Positions 8,522 to 17,303 of a DNA stretch of 64,000 bases are shown piece after piece. The position numbers were made by a program, and so were the translations under genes. The first letter of the stretch is position 1. The number at the start of each line of letters is the position of its first letter. The stretch lies in the NCBI GenBank assembly GCA_963725425.1, contig CAVRYJ010000031.1:682001-746000 (forward strand), written 5' to 3'. The notes beneath the pieces are model-generated. The model saw only the letters and a list, made by a program, of their open reading frames with translations, was not told the origin of the DNA and did not search any database. The stretch comes from Clostridium_I sp963725425 (GTDB lineage Bacteria > Bacillota > Clostridia > Clostridiales > Clostridiaceae).

Positions 8522-8621
8522 TTTATTAACCTCACTTTCAACGTAATTATAGCATAAGCGGAGAACCCAAATTTTAATTTAGTACGAATTGGTTACTCAG
8601 ACATATAAACCCGAACTTTTT

Positions 8622-9245
8622 TTACGCCTTATGGCTTTCTTTTTTGATAAGCATTGAGATAATTGTGTGTGCGCACTCATCAATGAGAATAGTTTGATTG
8701 ATATCGGCGCTATGATCGAAGGCTAACTCATCTTCAATACCTTTTACCATTTGAAACATCAAAAATGTCTGTTCCCGCTCATGCCTAAAAGTATAACCAG
8801 ACTCTTGAATCCGTCCGGAGATTGCTTTCATCATTGTTTTTTCCACATGGATAAAGTAATTTTTTACATCTTCGTCCATGTATTGCAAAGATATTATCTC
8901 ATTGTGAAATGGCCTTTTCAAACCATATAATTTCACAAATATTTGAAGAACTTTTTTGATTACGTTTAAGATATCACCTGATGTGGACAGGCTGTCCATC
9001 TTCTCACATATATCCTCTGTAAGACTTTCACCGAATTTATATAAACATGCCAGAAGAATGTCCTTTTTATCGCTAAAATATGCATATATACTACCAGTTG
9101 ACAATCCGGCTTTTTTTGCAATTTGTGCTGTATTGGTACTGAAATACCCATTTTCCATAAAAATACTATAGGCTGCTTCAATAATCTTTTCTTTTTTTGC
9201 TATGGAACGTTTTTGCTGTGGAATTCGCACATCTTTTTTTTCCAT
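8622..9245 (-). CDS. TetR/AcrR-family repressor, divergent from the efflux gene
   Basis: TetR-type repressor. The 207 residues have an N-terminal helix-turn-helix (AQIAKKAGLSTGSIYAYF, about 41-58) followed by the conserved SDKKDILLACLYKF, and a variable helical ligand-binding domain. It is transcribed away from the large efflux gene, and the intergenic region holds two perfect inverted repeats. This is the standard arrangement for a regulator that represses itself and a divergent drug-efflux gene and is released by the drug. Ribosome site AGGGG lies upstream of the ATG. Confidence 0.87.
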   Translation of the reverse strand: MEKKDVRIPQQKRSIAKKEKIIEAAYSIFMENGYFSTNTAQIAKKAGLSTGSIYAYFSDKKDILLACLYKFGESLTEDICEKMDSLSTSGDILNVIKKVLQIFVKLYGLKRPFHNEIISLQYMDEDVKNYFIHVEKTMMKAISGRIQESGYTFRHEREQTFLMFQMVKGIEDELAFDHSADINQTILIDECAHTIISMLIKKESHKA

Positions 9246-9262
9246 TCATAGCCACCCCTTCG

Positions 9263-9283
9263 TATAGTATTGAAATTACTATA
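9263..9283. promoter_or_regulatory. palindrome upstream of the TetR gene
   Basis: TATAGTA (9263-9269) and TACTATA (9277-9283) are perfect 7-bp inverted arms with a 7-nt spacer, 18 bp upstream of the TetR start. A candidate operator or autoregulatory site. Confidence 0.5.
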
Positions 9284-9331
9284 TGTTAATTTTAATAATT
9301 AATTTCGTATTTGTCAATGTGAAACTGTGTT

Positions 9332-9377
9332 TATATTTATATTGACTTTTGTATTCTATTGTATCAATATAAATATA
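9332..9377 (+). promoter_or_regulatory. efflux-gene promoter region with a 14-bp inverted repeat operator
   Basis: TATATTTATATTGA (9332-9345) and its exact complement TCAATATAAATATA (9364-9377) flank 18 nt. The left arm contains the start of a TTGACT -35 (9342-9347), and the right arm covers the expected -10 position. Binding of the divergently encoded TetR protein here would block transcription of the efflux gene. The repeat is seen; binding is inferred. Confidence 0.65.
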
Positions 9378-9407
9378 AGATTAGTTTCATATTATGGGGG
9401 GATTACA

Positions 9408-12074
9408 ATGAGAAAACAAAAAAGCATCCTTGGTTTTATTGCATTGACAATAGCCATGTCCATGGGAACACTTGACAGTACTATCATCAATATAGCACTT
9501 CCCAGCATTACAACATACTTTAATTCAAATTTAAAAGATACAAGCTGGATCAGCACAATATATGTGCTTGGCCTTTCAGTGTTTATGATCACCGCTTCAA
9601 AACTTGCGGACCAATTTGGTCGTAAAAAAATGATGATGATTGGTCTTACACTTTTTGGTGTAAGTTCAGCCATGTGTGGACTTTCAAGTTCCCTGCTATT
9701 TCTGATTGTTATGCGATTTATTCAGGGTATAGGCGGCGCAATTATCACACCTATTGTGGTACCAATGGGGCTAGAAATATTTAGCAAAGAGAAAGCACAG
9801 TTTGTAGCAGCCATAGTAGGTGCTGTAACTGCTTTAGCAGCTGCAGGTGGCCCTCCAATTGGTGGCCTGTTAATAGAGTATATAAATTGGCAAGTAATTT
9901 TTTTTGTCAATGTTCCACTTGCATTGATTTCCATTGTATTAACTTCACTGTTCATTAGAGAATCTTATGATAAAACCGTCTCAAAAAGTATAGACTGGGT
10001 GGGAATGTTTCTGCTTACTACCACACTTTTTCTGCTCATATTTGCTCTTCTAAAAGGCAATGATTATGGATGGACCTCAACAATGATAGTTTCCATGTTC
10101 ATCGGCTCAGCTGCTACACTTGCACTTTTTATTCTCACGGAATCAAAAGTACCCTCCCCAATGTTAGAACTTAGCCTATTCAGTGAACCAACATTTAGCT
10201 TTTCCAGTGTATGTTACTTGATAACCGGATTCGCCATTGTAAGCCCAGTTCTGATTTTTAACTATTTTCTACAAAATGCTTTGGGTTATGAAGCTTTAAC
10301 TGCTGCATTTATTGTAATGGCAGTTTCCCTAACAGTTATTGTCTCAATGCCTCTTGGAAACGCTATTGCCAGCAAATTTGACGCAAGGCCCGTGAACTTT
10401 CTCGGTGTTATTCTAATGGGTGTCGGTGTTTTACTTCTTTCACAACTTAAGATTAACACATCTAAAGCTGCCATGACTTGTGATATGATTGTTTTTGGAT
10501 TGGGTCTTGGCTTCTCGTGCCAGTCACTAGTTTCCTCCATTAAGTTCCTACCACCAGAAAAAAGTGGTATGGGTTCAGGTATAGTCAATGCTGCAAGACA
10601 AATCGGAACGTGTATTGGCATTGCTCTACTTGTAAGCATGCTGGATGCAAATGTGTCAAATGCTAAAATTAACATAAGAAATGATGCAATATTAAAAATA
10701 CATCATACAAAAATTGTAGATTCAATTAAAACAATAATGATCAAAGACATAAATGACAGCTTAAGCGGAAATAATAACCTTAGTGAAACAGAGCAAAACG
10801 ATTTGCAAAAGAAGCTTAAGAAAGATATACAGCAACACTTATATTCATTGACTACAGTGCCGGGACCTGCAGGCAACGATGTACTTGCAAAGCTTTATGA
10901 TGGAACCACAAAATTAAGTGTTGGGGCCAGTAATGCTTCAGATGGGCAAAAGAAACTGAATACTGGTATTGAAACACTAGGCTTGGGGCTTGACACAATG
11001 TATAGTGGCAGTGAATCACTCACTTCTGGAGTTGGAGATTTGGATAGCGGACTTTCACAGTCACTTTCCTCTTCTCAAACGCTTAACTCGGCGAGTAAGC
11101 AAGGTTTGAATACTCTATCCTCAGGAATTGGCAATGTGGATGATGGTACAAAAAAAATGCTTGGCCAGTTTTCCCCCAGTGGTAATTCAAACAGCCCAAC
11201 TATTTATGACGGGGTTACAGGTGTTACCAGTGGGGCTCAATGTCTTTCTTCAAACATGAACAGTTATTTCAGTGCTGTAAATTGCACATTTTATCTTATG
11301 ATTAAAAACGACCCTAATTCGTCACAACTACTTGCAGTGTATAAAAGTAGTCTGGAACAAGCACAAACCGCATACTTAAAATCTGATGGTGCATCCAAAG
11401 AACAATATAAACAGAAGGTTAATGTGCTTGGTAATCTTGTGAATCTTTATATGATTGGAACAGATTCTTCAGTGACAAATGAACAACAATTTCAGAAAAA
11501 ACTTATTACCATTGCTAAACAAAACCAAACTAATGAAAACATCGTTTCTGGCGGCAATAATATTATTGATGGTGCAAGTCAGTTATCAAATGCTTCTGAA
11601 AAATTAGATGCACAGTTTGCTAATAGTGGCACTTTCAAAAACGGTATGATTCAACTAGCAGATGGTGCAGATAAATTAAATAAAAGCACTGTAAGCCTTA
11701 TATCCCTTCAGACCGGAATCAGTAATATTACAAATGGTTTGTCAAAATTAAAAGGTGGATCAACAAAACTCTTAACCGGTTCACAAGATTTGCAAAATGC
11801 TATTAAATCATCCAAAGATGGTAGTAATCAATTGTTGTCAGGTTCAAATAAATTAGTTGAAGCAAATGTAAAAATAAAGGGTGGCGCAGTTCAGATTGCA
11901 TCCAATGCTAGGTTGGCAGGACAACAAAGTGAAATACAAAGTACAGTAAATGAAATAAACGTGTATAAAGATAACACTGTTGCAAATGCATTTGATAAAA
12001 CCTTTATGATTCCTGCAGTCATTCTCATTTTGGCTTCCATTTGTGGCATATTTACAGATAGGAAAAAAGAGTAG
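9408..12074 (+). CDS. DHA2-family MFS efflux protein with a ~400-residue inserted domain of LxxG-type repeats
   Basis: Proton-driven multidrug efflux protein of the 14-helix EmrB/QacA type. The start at 9408 has GGGGGG just upstream; an earlier ATG lies inside the promoter. Residues 1-440 (of 888) carry the MFS fold with LDSTIINIALPSI in helix 1 and KLADQFGRKKMMMIG in the loop 2-3. Between the penultimate and last helices lies a hydrophilic insertion of roughly 400 residues with regularly spaced motifs such as LSSGIGNVDDGTKKML, LADGADKLNKST and LTGSQDLQNAIKSS, the pattern known from YhgE/Pip and MmpL-like proteins. The last helix (FMIPAVILILASICGIF) follows. The insert should lie outside the membrane. 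Control by the divergent TetR is likely. Confidence 0.85.
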   Translation: MRKQKSILGFIALTIAMSMGTLDSTIINIALPSITTYFNSNLKDTSWISTIYVLGLSVFMITASKLADQFGRKKMMMIGLTLFGVSSAMCGLSSSLLFLIVMRFIQGIGGAIITPIVVPMGLEIFSKEKAQFVAAIVGAVTALAAAGGPPIGGLLIEYINWQVIFFVNVPLALISIVLTSLFIRESYDKTVSKSIDWVGMFLLTTTLFLLIFALLKGNDYGWTSTMIVSMFIGSAATLALFILTESKVPSPMLELSLFSEPTFSFSSVCYLITGFAIVSPVLIFNYFLQNALGYEALTAAFIVMAVSLTVIVSMPLGNAIASKFDARPVNFLGVILMGVGVLLLSQLKINTSKAAMTCDMIVFGLGLGFSCQSLVSSIKFLPPEKSGMGSGIVNAARQIGTCIGIALLVSMLDANVSNAKINIRNDAILKIHHTKIVDSIKTIMIKDINDSLSGNNNLSETEQNDLQKKLKKDIQQHLYSLTTVPGPAGNDVLAKLYDGTTKLSVGASNASDGQKKLNTGIETLGLGLDTMYSGSESLTSGVGDLDSGLSQSLSSSQTLNSASKQGLNTLSSGIGNVDDGTKKMLGQFSPSGNSNSPTIYDGVTGVTSGAQCLSSNMNSYFSAVNCTFYLMIKNDPNSSQLLAVYKSSLEQAQTAYLKSDGASKEQYKQKVNVLGNLVNLYMIGTDSSVTNEQQFQKKLITIAKQNQTNENIVSGGNNIIDGASQLSNASEKLDAQFANSGTFKNGMIQLADGADKLNKSTVSLISLQTGISNITNGLSKLKGGSTKLLTGSQDLQNAIKSSKDGSNQLLSGSNKLVEANVKIKGGAVQIASNARLAGQQSEIQSTVNEINVYKDNTVANAFDKTFMIPAVILILASICGIFTDRKKE

Positions 12075-12077
12075 TGA

Positions 12078-12114
12078 AAAGGGATATCTCAAAATCACTT
12101 TGAGATATCCCTTT
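12078..12114. terminator. terminator after the efflux gene (bidirectional)
   Basis: AAAGGGATATCTCAAA (12078-12093) and TTTGAGATATCCCTTT (12099-12114) pair perfectly over a 5-nt loop and are followed by T7. The lipoprotein gene on the minus strand also ends here. Confidence 0.9.
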
Positions 12115-12119
12115 TTTTA

Positions 12120-13469
12120 TTATTTATTTTCCTTATTATAATTACCAATAGAAGCATTAATAGCTTTTGCGGCATTATCGATAGCTTGCTGTGGTGTCTG
12201 CTTATTCTGAAGCATTAATTCTATGTTTGATTCAATATCCTGCCTTGCTTCAGGGAATACAGCCATCAAAGCACCTGCAGCCGTTTTAGGTGATGAATGT
12301 AATTGGTCAATAGCAGTTTTAAATTGAGGATTTTTCTTAATGTTATCCTTCAGAAGTTGAACGTCATAAGCTTTCTTTGTAACTGGGAAATATCCTGTCT
12401 GTGTGCTCCAGTAAGCTTGTTCCTGTGGTGATACCATGTATTTTATGAATTCCCAAGCTGCGTTTTGTTTTGCAGTATCTTTATTCTTTAAAATCCATAA
12501 TGAAGCTCCACCTATAGAAACTCCACCATCTTTAGTTCCATCAAAGGATGGTAATGCTCCAGTTCCAAGGTCAAACCTTCCACCTATGGAACTTAAATCT
12601 GATGTTAAATCCGCTGTAGATTCAATATACATAGCTGTTTTTCCAGCAATAAAAGCATTTTCTGTATCATCTTCATTTCTTCCATAGTTTGTTGCATAGC
12701 CTGAATCTACTAATTTTTTCCATTCATTTAAAACTGTTAACCCTCCACCATTTTTATCAAAATCTACTGCTGTAGCAGATGAAGTTCTACCATTACCATT
12801 GTCTGCATAATTTTTTCCCTGCTTAGCTAAAAATTGTTCAAACAACCATCCATATATAGCCATAGAAAATCCATATTGAGTTGTATTTCCTAAACCATCT
12901 TTCTTAGTAAGTGCTTTTGCATCGCTTTCTAATTCAGAAAATGTTTTTGGTGGCGTATTTGGATCAAGCCCTGCCTCCTTAAATGCATTTTTGTTATAAT
13001 ACAATATGGGTGTTGATGAATTAAAAGGCATTGAATAAAGTTTCTTATCCACTGTGTAATATGCTAATAAATTTGGTTCCAAGCTTGAGGTATCAAATTT
13101 TTCACTAGCTATAAAAGTCTGCATTGGTACTTCCCACTTACTGTCAATCATAAATTTTGTACCTATATCATATACTTGCGCAACATCAGGTGCTCCACCA
13201 GCTGTTTCTGCACTTTTCAACTTATTGATTTCTTCATCATACTTACCCTGAAATTCAGCCGTAACCTTAATACCTGTTTGGGAGTTATTAAAGTCACTGA
13301 CTATTTTATTTAAGGCCTGTCCATTTTTACCACTCATTGCATGCCAAAATGTAATTTGTACCGGTTTTGCAGCGCTACTTGATGCCTGTTGTCCATTAGA
13401 TGAGCACCCCGCTAAGGTTCCCAATAATATTACTGATGTCATTAATAAACGAAAAATTTTTCTTTTCAT
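12120..13469 (-). CDS. extracellular sugar-binding lipoprotein of an ABC importer
   Basis: Solute-binding protein that captures a carbohydrate (or glycerol-3-phosphate-like ligand) outside the cell and delivers it to the two permeases encoded upstream. The 449 residues begin with a lipoprotein signal peptide ending in the lipobox LAGC (Cys near 22), followed by a Ser-rich linker and the family 1 binding fold with ITFWHAMSGKNGQALNKIV, which resembles UgpB. The C-terminal half has the typical KQNAAWEFIKYMVSPQEQAYW. It is last in a permease-permease-binding-protein operon. The exact sugar cannot be read from the sequence. Confidence 0.9.
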   Translation of the reverse strand: MKRKIFRLLMTSVILLGTLAGCSSNGQQASSSAAKPVQITFWHAMSGKNGQALNKIVSDFNNSQTGIKVTAEFQGKYDEEINKLKSAETAGGAPDVAQVYDIGTKFMIDSKWEVPMQTFIASEKFDTSSLEPNLLAYYTVDKKLYSMPFNSSTPILYYNKNAFKEAGLDPNTPPKTFSELESDAKALTKKDGLGNTTQYGFSMAIYGWLFEQFLAKQGKNYADNGNGRTSSATAVDFDKNGGGLTVLNEWKKLVDSGYATNYGRNEDDTENAFIAGKTAMYIESTADLTSDLSSIGGRFDLGTGALPSFDGTKDGGVSIGGASLWILKNKDTAKQNAAWEFIKYMVSPQEQAYWSTQTGYFPVTKKAYDVQLLKDNIKKNPQFKTAIDQLHSSPKTAAGALMAVFPEARQDIESNIELMLQNKQTPQQAIDNAAKAINASIGNYNKENK

Positions 13470-13543
13470 CTTTTTCCCCTCTCAAATACATATTAAATTT
13501 ATTTTTTAATAATTGCATAATAGTATATACAATTATGCAATTA

Positions 13544-14365
13544 TTAACCTTTAACAGCTCCAGATGTCATGCCTTCTATTAATTGTTTTTGACCAATTAT
13601 AAATATTATAATTGATGGCAATAATACCATAATGATTCCCGCCATTATAATACCAAAGGATTGGTTCTCTGCAAATTGAAGCATGCCTATACCTATCTGT
13701 ACTGTTCTAGAGCTATCTTTACTTGTTACTAGTAATGGCCATAAATATTGATTCCAAGTAATCAAAAATGTATAGATTCCAAGAGCGCCTGCTATAGGTT
13801 TTGACAGTGGTAACACTATTTTTGTGAAGAATTTAAAATTGCTACACCCATCTAATTTAGCTGCTTCATATAGTTCTTTGGGTAATGTTAAATAATATTG
13901 TCTCATCATAAATATACCCATAGCAGAACTCAAATATGGAACTATTAAAGCCTTATAGCTATCAAGCCAACCTAATGATCCAATAGTAAGATAATTTGAT
14001 ATTAGTGTAGTTTCTGCTGGTATCATCATAGTAGCAATCATTGCAATAAATAATATTTTTTTGCCTTTGAATTCAAAAAACGTAAATACAAAAGCTGCCA
14101 TACTAGAAGTTAGTATCTGACCTATAGTTACTAATGAAGATACAACAAAACTATTTAATATAAAAGTCATTATAGGTGCAGTGCTCAAAGCATCCTTATA
14201 ATTTTGTATGTATAAACTTTTTGGGATCAGCTTTGGTGGAAATGTAAATATCTGATCTGGAGGCATTAAGCTTATAAGTAACGCATATATCAAAGGAGAA
14301 ATAGTAATGAGTCCCAAAACAATATTAACTATATAAAGCGTTATTTTTTTTAATTTTTTATTCAT
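13544..14365 (-). CDS. sugar ABC transporter permease (UgpE/MalG type)
   Basis: Second membrane subunit of the carbohydrate ABC importer. The 273-residue protein has about six membrane helices and, in its last third, the EAA loop ELYEAAKLDGCSNFKFFTKIVLPLSKP, which docks the ATPase. It lies 21 bp downstream of the first permease and 74 bp upstream of the binding-protein gene on the same strand, so all three are likely co-transcribed. No ATPase gene is adjacent; in Firmicutes such importers commonly use a shared MsmK/UgpC-type ATPase encoded elsewhere. Confidence 0.9.
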   Translation of the reverse strand: MNKKLKKITLYIVNIVLGLITISPLIYALLISLMPPDQIFTFPPKLIPKSLYIQNYKDALSTAPIMTFILNSFVVSSLVTIGQILTSSMAAFVFTFFEFKGKKILFIAMIATMMIPAETTLISNYLTIGSLGWLDSYKALIVPYLSSAMGIFMMRQYYLTLPKELYEAAKLDGCSNFKFFTKIVLPLSKPIAGALGIYTFLITWNQYLWPLLVTSKDSSRTVQIGIGMLQFAENQSFGIIMAGIIMVLLPSIIIFIIGQKQLIEGMTSGAVKG

Positions 14366-14386
14366 ATTACCACGCTTTCCTCCCTT

Positions 14387-15313
14387 TTATTGGTAAAATA
14401 CCTTGCTTTTCTCATATCTAAATTGTACTAACGTTATTATGAGCATTATTAGGAAAAGTATTATGGATTCAGCACTCGCCATGCCAAACCTATTGTTAAA
14501 AAAAGCGTCTCTGTATATTGAAAAAACCAACACATTAGTTGCCTCACCAGGTCCCCCTGTAGTCATAATATTTATTGGCACAAATGTCTGAAAAGCATTT
14601 ATTATATTTATAATTGTCACAAAAAACAATGTTGGTGATAAACATGGTAATGTAATATTTTTAAAACATTGAAAATAATTTCCACCATCTATATGAGCAC
14701 TTTCATATAATTCTTTTGGAATATTTTTTAGCCCTGTAGTTATAAACACATAGTTTATGCAAGCATTAAGCCATATAATAACAACTGCTACTGCTACTAC
14801 TCCCCAAAATGAACTGGTAAACCATCCTATTTTAATTTTAAATATATAATTAATAAGTCCTATACTAGGGTTAAAAAGTAGCATCCAAATTATTGCAGCT
14901 GAAGCTGAAGATACCGCCATTGGCATAGCATAAAGAGTATTAAATAAGCCCTTACATTTAAGTTTATTATTCGTTAATAAAGCCGCAATAAGCCCTAAAA
15001 CGATTGATGGTATGGTTGTTATAACTACAAACTTAAGAGTAACAATTATACTGTTTATAAAACTTTGGGATTTAAAAAGCTCAATATAATTTGACATTCC
15101 TGCAAAATGGCTTGCCTCCCCTTGAGCATTTGTGTTAAACACACTTAAGTAAATGGTTTTTATAAATGGTAGATACGTAAATAATATAAAAATTAACAAA
15201 CATGGTAAAAGATATAAATAAGGCTCAGCAACTCTAATAAAACTCTTTTTTGCTACCTTTGCACGAGCCAGATCATTTTCATATTCTCTCACTTCACTCT
15301 TTATTTCTTCCAT
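14387..15313 (-). CDS. sugar ABC transporter permease (UgpA/MalF type)
   Basis: First membrane subunit of the carbohydrate ABC importer. The start at 15313 (MEEIKSEV) is preferred because GGAGG lies 7 nt upstream; the frame extends 9 codons further without a ribosome site. The 308 residues include a charged cytoplasmic N-terminus (about 35 residues), six predicted helices and the EAA motif ELYESAHIDGGNYFQCFKNI for ATPase contact. It is the first gene of the three-gene importer operon. The intergenic region upstream (15314-15460) has no clear catabolite-repression site that I could recognise. Confidence 0.9.
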   Translation of the reverse strand: MEEIKSEVREYENDLARAKVAKKSFIRVAEPYLYLLPCLLIFILFTYLPFIKTIYLSVFNTNAQGEASHFAGMSNYIELFKSQSFINSIIVTLKFVVITTIPSIVLGLIAALLTNNKLKCKGLFNTLYAMPMAVSSASAAIIWMLLFNPSIGLINYIFKIKIGWFTSSFWGVVAVAVVIIWLNACINYVFITTGLKNIPKELYESAHIDGGNYFQCFKNITLPCLSPTLFFVTIINIINAFQTFVPINIMTTGGPGEATNVLVFSIYRDAFFNNRFGMASAESIILFLIMLIITLVQFRYEKSKVFYQ

Positions 15314-15460
15314 GAAATACCTCCTCTTTCTAAATTGCATGAATTAAGTTTATCTATAATATGTTAAGTTAGTGTTATAAGGACTATAAGTCTTTGTTAA
15401 AACACTGAAATATATTTTACTATTTTATTACAATCCATCTATCATACAAATTTCTTGGAC

Positions 15461-15497
15461 ATAAAAAAAAGAGTAGCACAATTTCTAATGCTACTCT
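15461..15497 (-). terminator. terminator after the ferritin-like gene
   Basis: On the minus strand AGAGTAGCA pairs with TGCTACTCT (15497-15489 and 15478-15470), followed by a run of eight T. Confidence 0.85.
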
Positions 15498-15507
15498 AAA
15501 CTAAATA

Positions 15508-16011
15508 TCAATGCTGATATTCACACAATAGTTCCTTGAATATTTTCACATGAAGTTTTTCATCCAATATAATTCTTTCTAAAAGTGCCTCTATACTACA
15601 GTTTTTTATTTTTACAATGTGCTTTTGATACTGAAGTATTGCCTGGTATTCACTGTTTATTGCCAGTTTTAATCTTTCTTCCGTACTACAACCATAAGGT
15701 ACAAAACTACTGCACCAAATTTCACCACAGCCACTAATAAATTTAGGTTTTGCTCCCAAATCAACAATAACATCTCCAAGTAAGGCTAGGTGACACATTT
15801 CAACCTGCGCGATTCCTAAAAATACATCCTGAATACATTCATTACAAGTTACAAGATGAGCATAAATATACTGAGCTATGGCTGTGTATTCACTAACACA
15901 GGATGCATAATCGTCTAAAATTAAAGCGGCATAACATTTGTTTTTTTTATCTATACATACCTCAGGGTATGGTAAGTTTACCCTAAAACAGGATTTATCC
16001 ATATAGTTCAT
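15508..16011 (-). CDS. ferritin-like diiron-domain protein
   Basis: Small cytoplasmic four-helix-bundle protein with ferritin/rubrerythrin-type metal ligands: Glu41 in EYTAIAQY, the E-x-x-H pair at Glu71/His74 (QVEMCHLALLGD), Glu in SEYQAILQYQKHI, and a final E-x-x-H in LDEKLHVKIF near residue 150. Such domains in clostridia are linked to iron storage or peroxide reduction; which one applies here is not determined. It is unusually Cys-rich for the family, with about ten Cys in 167 residues. It has a GGAG ribosome site, its own terminator and no operon partner. Confidence 0.75.
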   Translation of the reverse strand: MNYMDKSCFRVNLPYPEVCIDKKNKCYAALILDDYASCVSEYTAIAQYIYAHLVTCNECIQDVFLGIAQVEMCHLALLGDVIVDLGAKPKFISGCGEIWCSSFVPYGCSTEERLKLAINSEYQAILQYQKHIVKIKNCSIEALLERIILDEKLHVKIFKELLCEYQH

Positions 16012-16114
16012 CTCCTTTACATCTCTTGCAATATTATAATATTGCTATGCAAAGATAGAAGTACTAAACATTATATGAGAAATTAAAAACATTTCACAAA
16101 AATTTAGGATTTTT

Positions 16115-16156
16115 TTAACTTTTTACTTTTAACTTTTTACTCTTTGCTTTTAACTA
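16115..16156 (-). repeat. six degenerate heptads at the namA 3' end
   Basis: The order is TTAACTT, TTTACTT, TTAACTT, TTTACTC, TTTGCTT, TTAACTA (16115-16156), in exact 7-bp phase. The namA stop codon (complement of 16154-16156) is the end of the sixth unit. No hairpin is attached here. Confidence 0.75.
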
Positions 16157-17167
16157 GAAAGCGCGTTTATATTGTTCTGGTAATTTAATATCTATATTCT
16201 TTTCTTTTGCCTTATTAAGCACCCAGAAAGGATTTCTTAGCAATTCTCTTCCTAACGCAACTAAGTCAGCTCTTTCATTAGATAATATTTCTTCAACCAT
16301 ATCTATTTCTGTTATTAATCCTACTGCTATGGTTGGTATATTACATTCACTTTTAATTGTCTGCGCAAAATTTATCTGATAACCTGGATAAAGATTTATA
16401 TTGGCCGGAACAAGTCCACCAGAACTTACGTGTACAACATCCACATATTCTTTAACTATATTTATAATTTGAACCATTTCTTTTATTGAAATTCCACCTT
16501 TTTTATAATCTTCAGCAGATACTCTTAAAGATATTGGTTTCCCCTTTGGCCAGACTTCCTTTACTGCCACAAGAATCTCCTTTAAAAATCTAGTTCTGTT
16601 TTCAGTAGTCTTGCCATATCCATCTTGTCTTAAATTAGAAAGTGGAGATAAAAATTGATCTATTAGATATCCGTGTGCCCCATGTATCTCTATTGCATCA
16701 AATCCTGCCTTATCCGCACGAATTGAAGCCTCCTGAAACCTAAGTATAATTTCCTTTATTTCAACTTTAGTAAGTTCTTTTGGCAGCTTGTATTTTTCAT
16801 CATAACTAACAGCACTAGGCGCTAAAGGTTGTCCAGAATTGCCTACGTATTTTCTACCTGCATGATTTAATTGTATTCCTATTTTAGAACCATATTTTTT
16901 TACACTTTGTACTAAACTCTTTAAACCTTTTATATGTTTATCATCCCATATTCCTAAATCATTGTCGCTTATTCTTCCATTAGGTGTTATGCCCGTTGAT
17001 TCAACTATTATAAACCCTACTCCTCCTAAAGATCTTGTAGTGTAATGATTAAGATGAAAATCATTTACCTCTCCAGAATTATCCGCTGAGTACATACACA
17101 TAGGTGGCATTACAATCCTATTTTTAAATTTCAGTGATTTTATGCTATATTCTTCAAAAGTTTTCAT
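16154..17167 (-). CDS. namA: NADPH dehydrogenase NamA (Old Yellow Enzyme family)
   Basis: FMN-dependent ene-reductase of the YqjM/NamA subgroup that reduces activated C=C bonds and nitro compounds with NADPH. The 337 residues form a TIM barrel with the FMN-binding start LKFKNRIVMPPMCMYSA (about 12-28, with the YqjM-type Cys that tunes the flavin), HLNHYTTRSLGGVG, the active-site HAGRK, and EIHGAHGYLIDQFLSPLSN with the paired His. ALGRELLRNPFW near the end binds the FMN phosphate. It is a single gene divergent from the radical SAM gene, with its stop codon inside a heptad repeat. Confidence 0.92.
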   Translation of the reverse strand: MKTFEEYSIKSLKFKNRIVMPPMCMYSADNSGEVNDFHLNHYTTRSLGGVGFIIVESTGITPNGRISDNDLGIWDDKHIKGLKSLVQSVKKYGSKIGIQLNHAGRKYVGNSGQPLAPSAVSYDEKYKLPKELTKVEIKEIILRFQEASIRADKAGFDAIEIHGAHGYLIDQFLSPLSNLRQDGYGKTTENRTRFLKEILVAVKEVWPKGKPISLRVSAEDYKKGGISIKEMVQIINIVKEYVDVVHVSSGGLVPANINLYPGYQINFAQTIKSECNIPTIAVGLITEIDMVEEILSNERADLVALGRELLRNPFWVLNKAKEKNIDIKLPEQYKRAF

Positions 17168-17303
17168 ACATGCTACCTCCTAATCTATTATTTTTCTTGC
17201 TAATACACATTATATTTCTTATAATGTGATTTGCACAGTAACGTTATTTTTAATCTACTTGACGTTAAGTATAACACTTTATTCAATATGAGGAGATTTA
17301 CTA

